A DNA stretch of 64,000 nt from Lachnospiraceae bacterium (GCA_017439675.1 JAFSIQ010000043.1:58045-122044), one strand, 5' to 3'. Shown: positions 16,754 through 25,401, counted from the stretch's first letter. Notes: generated by a model from the letters alone, not told the origin. Translations and numbers: made by a program.

Positions 16754-18469
16754 CTACACCATAAACTTGTCTAGCATATCGCTTAATTCGCCTACTATTT
16801 CCTCGTTCACCTCACCATTGCTACTTGCCAGTTGCATCTTCTCACAAATCTTATCTGAAACCTCTGCAACATTAGCAATACTCTCTGTTTCTCTTTCAAA
16901 CACTTCCATAATCTGGGTAATGTGCTCTTCAATGGTATTCATATTCTCTGCTAATTGCTGTGTCAATTCGCTAAATGCTTCAAATTGATTCATAAATTCT
17001 CTAGAATCATCGTAGTAGGACTGACCAATTCCTTCCATTGTATCATAATCCGGACTAATTTCTTTCTCCACGAACTGAACCATTTCCTCTGAAATAGCAA
17101 CTAAAGCATCTACCGTAGTAACTGTAAACTGGTTGATGGTTTCAATCTCTTTCGCTGTCTGCGCAGTAGCGTCTGCAAGCTTACCTACTTCTCCTGCTAC
17201 AACAGCAAATCCTTTTCCATCTTCACCAGCCCTAGCTGCTTCAATGCTAGCATTCAATGCCAATAATTGCGTCTGTTCCGAAATAGAAATAATATCATTC
17301 GTGAGTTTAATAATATCAAAAATCTTCTTAGACTCCTCAATCTTATCCGTTAGTTTATCAGACAGTTCTCCGATAACACGTCCCACATCAGACTTGGAAT
17401 TCTGACAGGTTTTCTTAGCCTCATCAGCGGTATGACTAACTTCATCTGCGTAGTGTACACCAGACTGTGTCTGTTCAAACAATGTATCTGACATATTCTT
17501 AACTGCCAAAGTTGCTTCTTGAATCTTAATAACCGAGGCATTTGTCTCTTGCATAGTCTGTGTCATTTCATTCAAACTTTCTGTAATATGATTCAAATCC
17601 TCTGTTGCCTCAAGTAATCCTTGGCTTGTCTGTGTTGTAGACATTTCTAAACGTTCACCACTATTCTTAACTGATAACATCATACTTCTCAATTTCACCA
17701 TAAAGGAATTAAAGCTATTGGCTACATTTTCCAACTCGTCACCACTTCGAATCTGAATCTCCTGTGTTAAGTCACCCTCCGAACCAGCCAACTCTTCCAT
17801 TTTACAATTGATTGTCATAACGTTCTTCGCCATCAAACGACCAGTCAACATGGAAATCAAGAATGCCACCACAATACAAATAATTTCAACGATGATTAAG
17901 GTTTTCACCATATCGTTAACCTTTTCATCGATACTATTCACCGTACAATCCACACCGACAATAGCAACCACTTCACCAGCATCATTTGTAATCGGTGCAA
18001 ATGCACTGTAGAAGCTTCCCCATTCATCGGTTGTGACCTCATCATCCATAGAAGCTTCGCCATCTAACGCCAAATCAATCTTATCATAGGTTTCATACTC
18101 TTCACCGATAGCGGCACCTTCTTCTGTATCCGCATCCACCACAAACTGTACAGTTCCATCCACTCTACGCATGGTATATATGTACTCCACATCCTCATCA
18201 ATTAAAAATGCTTGCAATTGTTCAAGTACTTCCAAATAATCCTCTGTTCCTTCGTCTCCAGCCTCAATGCCTGCAATCTGGTCAGCATCCACAGTAGCTG
18301 CTGCTGTCTGCGCCACTGACATTGTCTGGGAACGACTCACATTCAACAAATAATTCTTCATGTAACGAATACTGATTCCACTAATTAATAAACTGACAAA
18401 CAGAGCAATCAACAATGATGTCAATGTAATCTTTCCACTCAATTTCATCCCTCGTACATTTCCTCTCAT
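16754..18469 (-). CDS. Methyl-accepting chemotaxis protein, 571 aa
   Basis: Two membrane segments (about residues 13-35 and 190-212) flank an acidic periplasmic sensing domain with a dCACHE/sCACHE-like pattern ([41 protein letters not shown]). HAMP follows, then the signalling coiled coil with the hairpin tip [20 protein letters not shown] and [13 protein letters not shown]. It docks CheA/CheW; ligand unknown. Start taken as ATG 18469, nine bases after AGGAG; ATG 18475 is also possible. Confidence 0.92.
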   Translation of the reverse strand: MRGNVRGMKLSGKITLTSLLIALFVSLLISGISIRYMKNYLLNVSRSQTMSVAQTAAATVDADQIAGIEAGDEGTEDYLEVLEQLQAFLIDEDVEYIYTMRRVDGTVQFVVDADTEEGAAIGEEYETYDKIDLALDGEASMDDEVTTDEWGSFYSAFAPITNDAGEVVAIVGVDCTVNSIDEKVNDMVKTLIIVEIICIVVAFLISMLTGRLMAKNVMTINCKMEELAGSEGDLTQEIQIRSGDELENVANSFNSFMVKLRSMMLSVKNSGERLEMSTTQTSQGLLEATEDLNHITESLNEMTQTMQETNASVIKIQEATLAVKNMSDTLFEQTQSGVHYADEVSHTADEAKKTCQNSKSDVGRVIGELSDKLTDKIEESKKIFDIIKLTNDIISISEQTQLLALNASIEAARAGEDGKGFAVVAGEVGKLADATAQTAKEIETINQFTVTTVDALVAISEEMVQFVEKEISPDYDTMEGIGQSYYDDSREFMNQFEAFSELTQQLAENMNTIEEHITQIMEVFERETESIANVAEVSDKICEKMQLASSNGEVNEEIVGELSDMLDKFMV

Positions 18470-18592
18470 ATACATCTTCTCCTCTGCAAATTGTAATCTG
18501 AATCATCTATCCATTTGCATCGCGTACTTATCCAGTCAACCTCTAAAATCAATCATCTCAAATGCTTTGCAACAAATATCAACTCTGCTTTA

Positions 18593-18622
18593 ATTATATA
18601 TCACACTAAAGTGTATTGTAAA
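18593..18622 (-). promoter_or_regulatory. Promoter of the chemoreceptor gene with dyad in the spacer
   Basis: On the minus strand TTTACA (18622-18617), 18-nt spacer, TATAAT (18598-18593). The spacer contains ACACT-AA-AGTGT (18603-18614), an operator-like dyad. Confidence 0.55.
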
Positions 18623-18660
18623 GGAAACATTACGAAAAATAAGAGAGAATTTCTTCTCTC

Positions 18661-19281
18661 CTATTTCCTTGCAATCATACAACAAAGCGGTGCAATCTTA
18701 CTCCCAACTCTGTCGTACTCAACCACCATGAATCCATTATCCTCAATAAACTTTGCAAACTCATCATTTGTCGGTTTCAAAAATGCTTTAAAACCAAATA
18801 ACTCAATCAATCCTGTTCGAAGTGCAAATCCAACACCTTCGCCATGTACAAAGGTTGGTGCAAATAACATGCCATCCTCTTTCAATACTCTTCGAATCTC
18901 TGCCAACGCTTTTTCCGGTTCTGGCATAATATGTAACGCATTGGCAATCATAACGGCGTCAAAGCTGTTATCTTCATAAGGCAAATTAGTCGCATCCTTC
19001 ACAGAAAAGGATAACCCTGCAATTGCATCTTTTTTCGCATATAACTTCTTGGCTTCCTCAATCATATTCTCCGAAAAATCCGTTGCTTCCCAACTCTTTG
19101 CACTGTTTGCCAATTGAAATGAAAACATTCCTGTTCCACATGCCAACTCCAACACCTTCATATCCTTTGTTAGGTATGGTCTTATCTTAGCACTAATCTC
19201 TTCATACTCTTTATCCGCACCCTTCATAAAACTAGAGTAAATTGGCGCATATCTTTGCCAGAACTTTTTATTATTGTCCAT
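18661..19281 (-). CDS. Class I SAM-dependent methyltransferase, 206 aa
   Basis: Methyltransf_11-type fold: SAM motif I VLELACGTGMFSF at about residues 43-55, acidic motif WEATDFSENMIEEA, DATNLPYEDNSFDAV (motif II/III), and ALAEIRRVLKEDGML. Substrate unknown. It starts only 28 nt after the metal P-type ATPase stop, so it is part of the metal-efflux operon; similar methyltransferases are found with metal or metalloid resistance genes, but this one lacks obvious metalloid-binding Cys clusters apart from CC near the C-terminus. Confidence 0.88.
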   Translation of the reverse strand: MDNNKKFWQRYAPIYSSFMKGADKEYEEISAKIRPYLTKDMKVLELACGTGMFSFQLANSAKSWEATDFSENMIEEAKKLYAKKDAIAGLSFSVKDATNLPYEDNSFDAVMIANALHIMPEPEKALAEIRRVLKEDGMLFAPTFVHGEGVGFALRTGLIELFGFKAFLKPTNDEFAKFIEDNGFMVVEYDRVGSKIAPLCCMIARK

Positions 19282-19309
19282 ATTACTTTCCCTTCTTATA
19301 TCTACATAT

Positions 19310-21193
19310 CTACAACTTCTTCGTAAAAAGTACCCTTATCGCATTCAACACAGCTATCACCATCACGCCTACGTCAGCAAAAATTGCAAGCCACATGTTT
19401 GCGATACCAAGTGCACCTAGTATCAAACAAATCACCTTGATACCGATAGAGAAAATGATATTCTGATATACAATCTTCATACACTTTCTCGAAATCTTAA
19501 TCGCTTTTACAATCTTCATTGGATTGTCATCCATCAACACAATATCTGCAGCTTCTATCGCTGCATCGGAGCCCATAGCACCCATGGCAATTCCTATATC
19601 TGCGCGAGACAATACCGGTGCGTCATTGATACCATCTCCAACAAACGCAAGCTTTTCTTTTGCATTTCTTCCTTCCAAAAGTACTTCCACTTTCTCCACC
19701 TTATCCTGTGGAAGTAACTCACTGTACACCTCATCCAAGTGAAGCTTCTCTGCAACCTGTTTTGCAACTTCCTTAGCATCACCAGTAAGCATAACTGTCT
19801 TCTTCACACCATTTTTCTTAAGATGCCTAATTGCCTGCTCGGAATCCTTCTTCACCATATCTGAAATCACAATATGTCCTGCATACTCACCATCGATTGC
19901 AACATGAATCACCGTTCCCACATAATGACACTCTTTGAAGGATACCTGCTGCATAGCCATCAACTTGTGATTACCTACTGCAACATGTTTACCATCTACC
20001 TTTGCCACGATACCGTGACCACTAATCTCTTGGATATCCGATACTATACTAAAATCAAGAGACTTTCCATACGCTCTTTGTAAGCTCTGGCTAATCGGAT
20101 GAGAGGATGCACTTTCTGCATGTGCCACATAGTAAAGCAACTGCTCCCTATCCATATTACTGTGATGGACTTCATTTACTTCAAACACACCCTGTGTCAA
20201 GGTTCCCGTCTTATCAAACACAATGGTGTCCACCTGAGATAAAGCTTCTAGATAATTAGAGCCTTTAATCAGCACACCTTCCTTACTAGCACCACCAATA
20301 CCTGCAAAGAAGCTTAACGGAATACTGATTACCAACGCACAGGGACAGCTAATTACAAGGAAAGTCAAAGCACGATAAATCCAGTTCATCCAATTCGCAT
20401 CGATTCCTAAAAATAACATGCTGACAAGTGGTGGCAACACTGCTAACGCAAGGGCGGAATAACATACAATCGGTGTATACACCTTTGCAAATTTGGAAAT
20501 GAAATCCTCAGAGCGGGACTTTCTAGAGCTTGCGCTTCCCACTAGTTCTAAGATCTTAGAAACGGTAGATTCACCAAATTCCTTGGTTGTCTGAATCTCT
20601 AAAACACCTGTCAAATTAATACATCCGCTAGTCACCTCAGCACCTGTCGCAATATCTCTAGGCACACTCTCACCGGTTAAAGCACTAGTATCTAATGTGG
20701 ATTCGCCTTCGATTACCACACCATCGATAGGAACCTTCTCACCAGGACGAACGATAATCACACTTCCGATAGTAACTTCATCTGGAGCCACTTGTACGAT
20801 ATCTCCGTCCCGCTCGATATTAGCATAGTCTGGACGAATATCCATCAATTCTGTAATATTTCTACGACTCTTTCCAACCGCATAGCTCTGGAACAGTTCG
20901 CCAATCTGATAGAATAACATAACCGCAACGGCTTCCGTATAATCACCCTCACCAGTTATCGCAATTACAATGGCTCCCACTGTGGCAATTGCCATTAAGA
21001 AGTTTTCATCAAAAATCTGCTTATTGTAAATTCCTAACGCAGCCTTCTTCAAAATGTCATACCCCACAATGAAGTAAGGAATCATATATAGTACAAATCG
21101 CAACCAACCTTCCACTGGTAAAAATGCAAATCCTATCATCAAGGCAAGTGCACACAATATTCTAGTTAACATCTTCTTTTGCTTTCGGTTCAT
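19310..21193 (-). CDS. P1B-type heavy-metal ATPase (Zn/Cd/Pb efflux class), 627 aa
   Basis: Contains all P-type signatures: TGES actuator loop, membrane CPC motif in ISCPCALVIS, phosphorylation site DKTGTLT, SSHPIS nucleotide-binding His-Pro, MLTGD, and hinge VGDGINDAP. The CPC motif together with the missing N-terminal HMA domain and a C-terminal segment with Asp (FADVGVM) is typical of the CadA/ZntA zinc-cadmium-lead class. The HMA metal-binding domain is supplied by a separate upstream gene. Operon: HMA protein, ATPase, methyltransferase; probably repressed by the divergent ArsR-family protein. Confidence 0.95.
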   Translation of the reverse strand: MNRKQKKMLTRILCALALMIGFAFLPVEGWLRFVLYMIPYFIVGYDILKKAALGIYNKQIFDENFLMAIATVGAIVIAITGEGDYTEAVAVMLFYQIGELFQSYAVGKSRRNITELMDIRPDYANIERDGDIVQVAPDEVTIGSVIIVRPGEKVPIDGVVIEGESTLDTSALTGESVPRDIATGAEVTSGCINLTGVLEIQTTKEFGESTVSKILELVGSASSRKSRSEDFISKFAKVYTPIVCYSALALAVLPPLVSMLFLGIDANWMNWIYRALTFLVISCPCALVISIPLSFFAGIGGASKEGVLIKGSNYLEALSQVDTIVFDKTGTLTQGVFEVNEVHHSNMDREQLLYYVAHAESASSHPISQSLQRAYGKSLDFSIVSDIQEISGHGIVAKVDGKHVAVGNHKLMAMQQVSFKECHYVGTVIHVAIDGEYAGHIVISDMVKKDSEQAIRHLKKNGVKKTVMLTGDAKEVAKQVAEKLHLDEVYSELLPQDKVEKVEVLLEGRNAKEKLAFVGDGINDAPVLSRADIGIAMGAMGSDAAIEAADIVLMDDNPMKIVKAIKISRKCMKIVYQNIIFSIGIKVICLILGALGIANMWLAIFADVGVMVIAVLNAIRVLFTKKL

Positions 21194-21340
21194 ATTCCCA
21201 ACTCCTCACTTCCGACTGTTATCAACTGCTTCTGAGTCAATCTTATTCTCATTGCATACTTCGATGATAACTGTTGCTTATCTTTACAGCCATCTCAGCC
21301 ACTATTATTTCTTATGTATGCTCTACAAACCAATCATCGT

Positions 21341-21559
21341 CTAGAACTCGATTTCGCAGTCAGGCTCTACCTTACGACAGCCCTTCAATACTTCCTTCAT
21401 AACCTTCTTTACATCTGCACCATCTTCGAACTCTACTTCCATCTTAAGCATCATAAAGTTCACGCTTGCATTCTTCACACCTACAGTGTTCTTTGCAACA
21501 TCCTCCATCTTGTTGGCACAGTTTGCACAATCCACTTCAATGTTATAAGTCTTCTTCAT
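21341..21559 (-). CDS. Stand-alone HMA heavy-metal-binding protein, 72 aa
   Basis: HMA ferredoxin-like fold with the metal site CANC (Asp-Cys-Ala-Asn-Cys) at residues 10-14 and a second Cys near the C-terminus (KVEPDCEIEF). Such DCxxC HMA domains are usually fused to zinc/cadmium ATPases; here it is split off and encoded 147 nt upstream of the ATPase, in the same direction. Strong ribosome site AAAGGAG. It should bind and hand over the metal or regulate the pump. Confidence 0.9.
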   Translation of the reverse strand: MKKTYNIEVDCANCANKMEDVAKNTVGVKNASVNFMMLKMEVEFEDGADVKKVMKEVLKGCRKVEPDCEIEF

Positions 21560-21643
21560 AATATAGTTCTCCTTTCAAATATGTATAAATGATATTTTTT
21601 CTCAACAACAATTAAATAGTCTTTTAATCGTTTCTACGACTAC

Positions 21644-21672
21644 ATTTAAACATATGTTTAATTGTTTGTCAA
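21644..21672 (-). promoter_or_regulatory. Promoter and palindromic operator of the metal-efflux operon
   Basis: On the minus strand TTGACA (21672-21667), 17-nt spacer, TTAAAT (21649-21644). A perfect 16-bp palindrome TTAAACATATGTTTAA (21646-21661) overlaps spacer and -10. Its position and its distance (about 265 nt) from the divergent arsR-type gene fit repression by that protein. Confidence 0.6.
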
Positions 21673-21736
21673 CACCTATTTTCATATTATTTCCAAAAAT
21701 CAATCCAACTTTTCCTTTTTCTAACTTTATGTTACA

Positions 21737-21880
21737 ATGACGATATGATTTCACTTGCTTGCAAGGGTGAAATCATGAGTCGGATTGTTTGCGTAGCAAG
21801 CAATATGACGATATTACTTTATTTACTTGCAAGAACATAATCATGAGTCGGATTGTTTGCGTAGCAAGCAATATGACGAT
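21737..21880 (+). repeat. 68-bp tandem repeat in the arsR leader
   Basis: Two 68-bp units (21737-21804 and 21805-21872) and the start of a third (ATGACGAT at 21873). The last 42 bases of each unit (21771-21812 and 21839-21880 when shifted) are identical; the first 26 have diverged. Each unit holds a hairpin ATTGTTTGC-GTA-GCAAGCAAT. The first unit also has a 9-bp dyad TGATTTCAC/GTGAAATCA around TTGCTTGCAAGG. A -10-like TACAAT (21733-21738) lies directly before, so the repeats would form the 5' end of the transcript. Confidence 0.85.
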
Positions 21881-21926
21881 GTAATTTTATTCTTATACAT
21901 TCATTCGAACAAAGGAGATAATCATT

Positions 21927-22289
21927 ATGTCACATACACATTTACCCCATGACCATGGTCATGATTTAGAACATATTGCTTCTGCCCTAGCCAAAGTGGA
22001 AGATTTTCAAACCGTATCTGAGTTGTTTCGTCAGTTAAGTGACTCTACTAGAATCCGTATTTTCTGGATTCTCTGTCACTGCGAGGAATGTGTAATGAAC
22101 ATTTCTGCCTTGATGGATATGAGTAGTCCCGCTGTATCCCATCATTTAAAGTTATTAAAATCAGCTGGTTTAATTGTAAGCCGCCGAGATGGCAAAGAAG
22201 TGTACTACACCGCCGCTGAAACTGCAGAGGCACAGAAGCTACATGAGATGATTGAGACATTTATCGAGATTACATGTCCGGGTAATTAA
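21927..22289 (+). CDS. ArsR/SmtB-family metal-responsive repressor, 120 aa
   Basis: Winged-helix ArsR fold: LSDSTRIRIFWIL, then helix 3 with CEECVMNISALMDMS, recognition helix SSPAVSHHLKLLKSAGLI and wing SRRDGKEVYYT. Metal ligands are likely: a His-rich N-terminus (HTHLPHDHGHD), Cys residues in CHCEECV as in CadC/SmtB alpha-3N sites, and a C-terminal ITCP. Divergent from the HMA-ATPase operon, so it probably derepresses efflux on binding zinc, cadmium or lead. Ribosome site AAAGGAGATAA. Confidence 0.93.
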   Translation: MSHTHLPHDHGHDLEHIASALAKVEDFQTVSELFRQLSDSTRIRIFWILCHCEECVMNISALMDMSSPAVSHHLKLLKSAGLIVSRRDGKEVYYTAAETAEAQKLHEMIETFIEITCPGN

Positions 22290-22346
22290 GGCATTCGTGC
22301 TAGTATGAATCTCAAATACGCCGAGCATCGTCTATAAAATGCAAAC

Positions 22347-22396
22347 AAAGCCTGCACAAGAGGATGACAGAAACCACTCCTCAAATGCAGGCTTTT
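22347..22396 (+). terminator. Terminator after the arsR-type gene
   Basis: AAAGCCTGCA (22347-22356) pairs with TGCAGGCTTT (22386-22395), inner stem GAGGA/TCCTC, followed by TTTTCTATT. Confidence 0.85.
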
Positions 22397-22432
22397 CTAT
22401 TATTTCATATGTATCATTTTCGTTGGTTATGA

Positions 22433-22627
22433 TTATGCACCTAATTTCCAACTACTAGCAATCTCTCTTGCATTGACAAATCTTCTATAGATACCATCTT
22501 GTTTCATTAATTCATCATACTTTCCTTGCTCTACGATTCTTCCCTTATCCACAACCAGAATCTGGTCTGCATTACGAACAGTCTTTAATCTATGAGCAAT
22601 CATAAGAATGGTCTTTTCTTTGGTCAG
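22433..22627 (-). pseudogene. C-terminal remnant of an ABC exporter ATPase
   Basis: Only the last ~64 residues of an ABC-transporter nucleotide-binding domain remain: the H-loop MIAHRL (switch His) and the end VDKGRIVEQGKYDELMKQDGIYRRF typical of fused permease-ATPase exporters. Walker A, signature and Walker B are missing. Homology stops near 22627, exactly where an AraC-family remnant begins on the opposite strand, so a deletion or rearrangement fused two genes. Confidence 0.85.
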
Positions 22628-22628
22628 G

Positions 22629-22817
22629 GCATACATTAAACAGCGACGCTTAGAGCATGCAAAAACGCTTCTGTCAACCACAGACACCACAATTGAACAG
22701 GTTTCAAAAGCTGTAGGATACAGCAATGCAGGACGTTTCGCCAACGATTTCAAAAAAGTTACCAATTTGTATCCTGTTGAATATCGAAAAACCATAAGTG
22801 GTGGAAGGAACAAATGA
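22629..22817 (+). pseudogene. C-terminal remnant of an AraC-family regulator
   Basis: About 63 residues ending in a typical AraC HTH second half: YIKQRRLEHAKTLLSTTD, then TIEQVSKAVGYSNAGRFANDFKK and YPVEYRK. The first helix-turn-helix start and any sensor domain are absent; upstream sequence belongs to the ABC remnant on the other strand. Confidence 0.85.
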
Positions 22818-22829
22818 AGAAAATAAAAG

Positions 22830-22867
22830 CGTCACCTTCACAGCAATCACACACTGTGAAGGTGACG
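22830..22867. terminator. Bidirectional terminator between two gene remnants
   Basis: Perfect 14-bp stem CGTCACCTTCACAG (22830-22843) / CTGTGAAGGTGACG (22854-22867), followed by TTTTATTTT on the plus strand and preceded by AAAATAAAA. Confidence 0.88.
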
Positions 22868-22874
22868 TTTTATT

Positions 22875-23321
22875 TTACTCTCTATTCTTAAGCACTTCTG
22901 CCAAATTCACCTTATTAAGTCTTCCCACCAACAACTGATTAATTACGAGATATACAAAAATTACTCCTGCATAAATGCTTCCATACAGCCAAGGCTCAAA
23001 GGTAAGATTCATGCCACATCCCACGTTGGCAACCATAGACGGATATATGATATCCATGCATTTCTTTGCTAACGGAATACAAATAAGCGCTCCCGCTGCA
23101 ATCACATAGAAGTTACCATTTAAGTAAAGCTTTTTAATTTCCTTTGTGCGATATCCAAATACCTTCACCATGGAAATGTGGAACGCCGAGCGGTCAATCA
23201 TTACCTTCATCATGAGATACATTACCACCGCAAAAATCAAAGAGGAACACACAACCATCATGGTAATCATCGGTGTCATCTCCTGAATAAATACATCTGC
23301 TTCTTTTGTCAACAGCTTTTT
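22875..23321 (-). pseudogene. C-terminal remnant of an FtsX-type ABC permease
   Basis: The frame encodes about 149 residues with three membrane segments and the FtsX pattern ISMVKVFGYRTKEIKKLYL and end NKVNLAEVLKNRE, the usual C-terminus of an FtsX/MacB-like permease. An in-frame TAG (23322-23324) closes it upstream, no ATG precedes it and the rest of the permease is absent, so it is a remnant. With the ABC and AraC pieces it marks a decayed transporter locus. Confidence 0.82.
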
Positions 23322-23427
23322 CTACAATTACTTTTCATACTGCCGAACAATGAATAACCATCCTACTTCCTCAAAATCTCAACAATCTCATTACAAATCC
23401 CCGATAAATTTTCATTTTAACCCCGTT

Positions 23428-23518
23428 CGGGTATAAAGCACATCTTTTGAATAAAACAACACCTTATCGGGTATAATTTCAACAAATAACCCTTGACATT
23501 ATACCCAAACGGGTACAA
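23428..23518 (+). promoter_or_regulatory. hipB operator cluster and promoter
   Basis: Half-site CGGGTATAA occurs at 23428-23436 and 23468-23476 (40 bp apart, about four helical turns); an inverted pair TTATACCC (23499-23506) with CGGGTACAA (23510-23518) forms a palindrome just before hipB. A TTGACA (23493-23498) abuts the palindrome. This layout fits autorepression by HipB. Confidence 0.65.
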
Positions 23519-23527
23519 AATATAATT

Positions 23528-23728
23528 ATGAATACAATTGCTCAATTTATCAAACAAAAAAGAAAAGAAGCAGGACTCACGCAAGAAGAATTTGCAATTC
23601 GATCAGGGCTAGGTCTTCGCTTTGTTCGTGAATTGGAACAAGGCAAAGAAACTGTGCGCATGGACAAAGTGAATCAAGCTCTTTCAATGTTTGGCATGAA
23701 GGCAGTTCCCGGAAGGAAGGATGATTAA
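23528..23728 (+). CDS. hipB: HipB-type antitoxin / repressor, 66 aa
   Basis: XRE-type helix-turn-helix: IAQFIKQKRKEAGLTQEEFAIRSGLGLRFVRELEQGKETVRMDKVNQAL, a compact HipB-like protein that should bind the repeated CGGGTATAA sites upstream. It has no visible Shine-Dalgarno sequence; TATAAT directly before the ATG hints at a leaderless transcript or very short leader. Its stop overlaps the hipS start (TAATG), so the genes are translationally coupled. Confidence 0.85.
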   Translation: MNTIAQFIKQKRKEAGLTQEEFAIRSGLGLRFVRELEQGKETVRMDKVNQALSMFGMKAVPGRKDD

Positions 23729-24057
23729 TGGATGCATATAGAACAGCGTATATATATGTACGGGAAACCTTTGCAGGTACTTTGAAAGAAACTGATTCTG
23801 GGTATTCATTCCTTTATGACAGTGAATATCTACAAAGTGACAATCCATCAGCAGTAAGCCTGACACTTCCACTTCGCACGGAAGAATATACATCCAAAAC
23901 TCTTTTTGCCTTTTTTGATGGTTTAATACCAGAGGGCTGGTTGCTGGATATTGTAATCCACAACTGGAAAATCGACCGAAAAGACCGCTTTGGACTATTA
24001 CTCGTCGCCTGCAAGGATCCTATTGGAAATGTTTGTATCAAGGAGGTAAAAGCATGA
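23728..24057 (+). CDS. hipS: HipS-type small antitoxin (HipA N-terminal subdomain), 109 aa
   Basis: Equivalent to the N-terminal subdomain 1 of HipA (couple_hipA): YVRETFAGTLKETDSGYSFLYD, AVSLTLPLRTEEYTSKTLFAFFDGLIPEGWL, and DRFGLLLVACKDPIGNV. In the tripartite HipBST systems this subdomain is a separate protein that neutralises the kinase. Position between a HipB and a HipA-like kinase missing that subdomain fits. ATGA overlap with hipT. Confidence 0.85.
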   Translation: MDAYRTAYIYVRETFAGTLKETDSGYSFLYDSEYLQSDNPSAVSLTLPLRTEEYTSKTLFAFFDGLIPEGWLLDIVIHNWKIDRKDRFGLLLVACKDPIGNVCIKEVKA

Positions 24058-25016
24058 AATATTGTTTATGCTGCGGCAAACCCTTCAAAACCTTCACCAC
24101 GAAACCAGAACAGGAAATCTACGGATGGCATGCAATCTGCATCAAAAATTTTTTTAATACTACAAAATTTCCTGAAATAGATGTGTCAAAAGAGGTTCTG
24201 AATCAGCTTGCACTTGATAGTACAAATAAAGGATATACCGTTCCAGGTGTGCAGAAAAAACTTTCTTTACATTTAACAGAAGGTAACAACCCACGGCTCA
24301 CTCTTGTGAATTATCCTACTGGATATATTCTCAAACCTCAAACCGATGATTATTCTGCTCTTCCCGAAATGGAATATCTGGTAATGCAAATGGCACAAGC
24401 AACTGGCATCAAAACAGTTCCATTTGCTTTACTCAACTTACACTCACAGGATAATTCATTTGCTTACATTACAAAGCGTGTAGATCGAGCATCGAAGCAA
24501 ATGCTTTCAATGGAAGATTTTTGTCAATTGGATAGACGCCTTACAGAAGACAAATATCGCGGTTCTTATGAACGATGTGGAAAGATTGTTTCAAGGTATT
24601 CCATAAATCCCGGATTAGACCTCTCTGAATTATTTCTTCGAGTTATCTTTTCCTTTGTAGTTGGCAACTCAGACATGCATTTAAAAAATTTCTCTCTCAT
24701 TGAAACATCAGAGGGAAGTCATGCATATGTATTATCTCCAGCCTATGATTTATTATCAACCAACGTTGTTATTCCAGCAGACCCTGAACAACTTGCTTTA
24801 ACAATGAATGGTAAAAAGAAAAATATACGAAGAAAAGATTTTCTTGTATTTGCTGATACAATCGGAATCCCGAAAAAATCAGCAGAAAAAATGATTTCAA
24901 CAATTGTAAAAATGGAGTCAAAATATATATCTATGTGTCATGATTCCTACATGCCTGATAATATGAAATCGGCATTAGACGAGTTAATCCAGCAACGTAT
25001 GAATACATTCAAATAA
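24054..25016 (+). CDS. hipT: HipT-type serine/threonine kinase toxin, 320 aa
   Basis: Start at 24054 has a perfect AGGAGG. HipA-like kinase core: glycine-rich loop GYTVPGVQKKLSL, catalytic GNSDMHLKNFSL (Asp and Asn) and metal-binding AYDLLS. The N-terminal HipA subdomain is missing, supplied by hipS. In E. coli HipT two serines precede the Gly of this loop (SxS-G); here the positions are Thr and Pro, so control by autophosphorylation may differ. The first ~35 residues have a small Cys motif CLCCGKPF...CIKNFF, common in Firmicutes relatives. HipT kinases phosphorylate a tRNA synthetase; target here not known. Confidence 0.88.
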   Translation: MKYCLCCGKPFKTFTTKPEQEIYGWHAICIKNFFNTTKFPEIDVSKEVLNQLALDSTNKGYTVPGVQKKLSLHLTEGNNPRLTLVNYPTGYILKPQTDDYSALPEMEYLVMQMAQATGIKTVPFALLNLHSQDNSFAYITKRVDRASKQMLSMEDFCQLDRRLTEDKYRGSYERCGKIVSRYSINPGLDLSELFLRVIFSFVVGNSDMHLKNFSLIETSEGSHAYVLSPAYDLLSTNVVIPADPEQLALTMNGKKKNIRRKDFLVFADTIGIPKKSAEKMISTIVKMESKYISMCHDSYMPDNMKSALDELIQQRMNTFK

Positions 25017-25023
25017 CGAAAAT

Positions 25024-25064
25024 AAAGGGTGCCAATCGGAATATCGTTCCGATTGACACCCTTT
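25024..25064 (+). terminator. Terminator of the hipBST operon
   Basis: 18-bp stem AAAGGGTGCCAATCGGAA (25024-25041) with TTCCGATTGACACCCTTT (25047-25064), one mismatch, then TTAAAAC. Confidence 0.85.
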
Positions 25065-25111
25065 TAAAACTCCTATCAGCGCTTGCAATATACTACTTCC
25101 CCACAGTGTAC

Positions 25112-25347
25112 TTACATAATCTCCAAAACCTCATATCCTAAAGTTTCGATTGCTTCGCGAATCACCTCATCACTGACTTCTTTTTCGTAAGAAACAACCG
25201 CTTCTTTCCCAAATTCACTTTGGCAGCCACACCATCTAACTCATTGAGGCGACGAATCACTCGGTTACTACACTGTTCACAATGCATACCATCAATCTTG
25301 ATTATTTTCTTTTGGACTACTTGGGTTAATTTTTTCTTCCTTTCTTT
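25112..25347 (-). pseudogene. Frameshifted HMA metal-chaperone gene
   Basis: Two frames join into one CopZ-like HMA domain: KKIIKIDGMHCEQCSNRVIRRL...DGVAAKVNLGK, then after a one-base loss near 25205, EAVVSYEKEVSDEVIREAIETLGYEVLEIM to a TAA at 25112. The metal motif GMHCEQC is intact. No proper start codon is visible upstream (only KERKKKL before it). A disrupted metal chaperone is the best reading; sequencing error is the alternative for the frameshift. Confidence 0.75.
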
Positions 25348-25401
25348 GCAGTTAGTAGAAACTATCTCTTTGGCCGATTATATTATTCTTCCTGCCAATT
25401 G

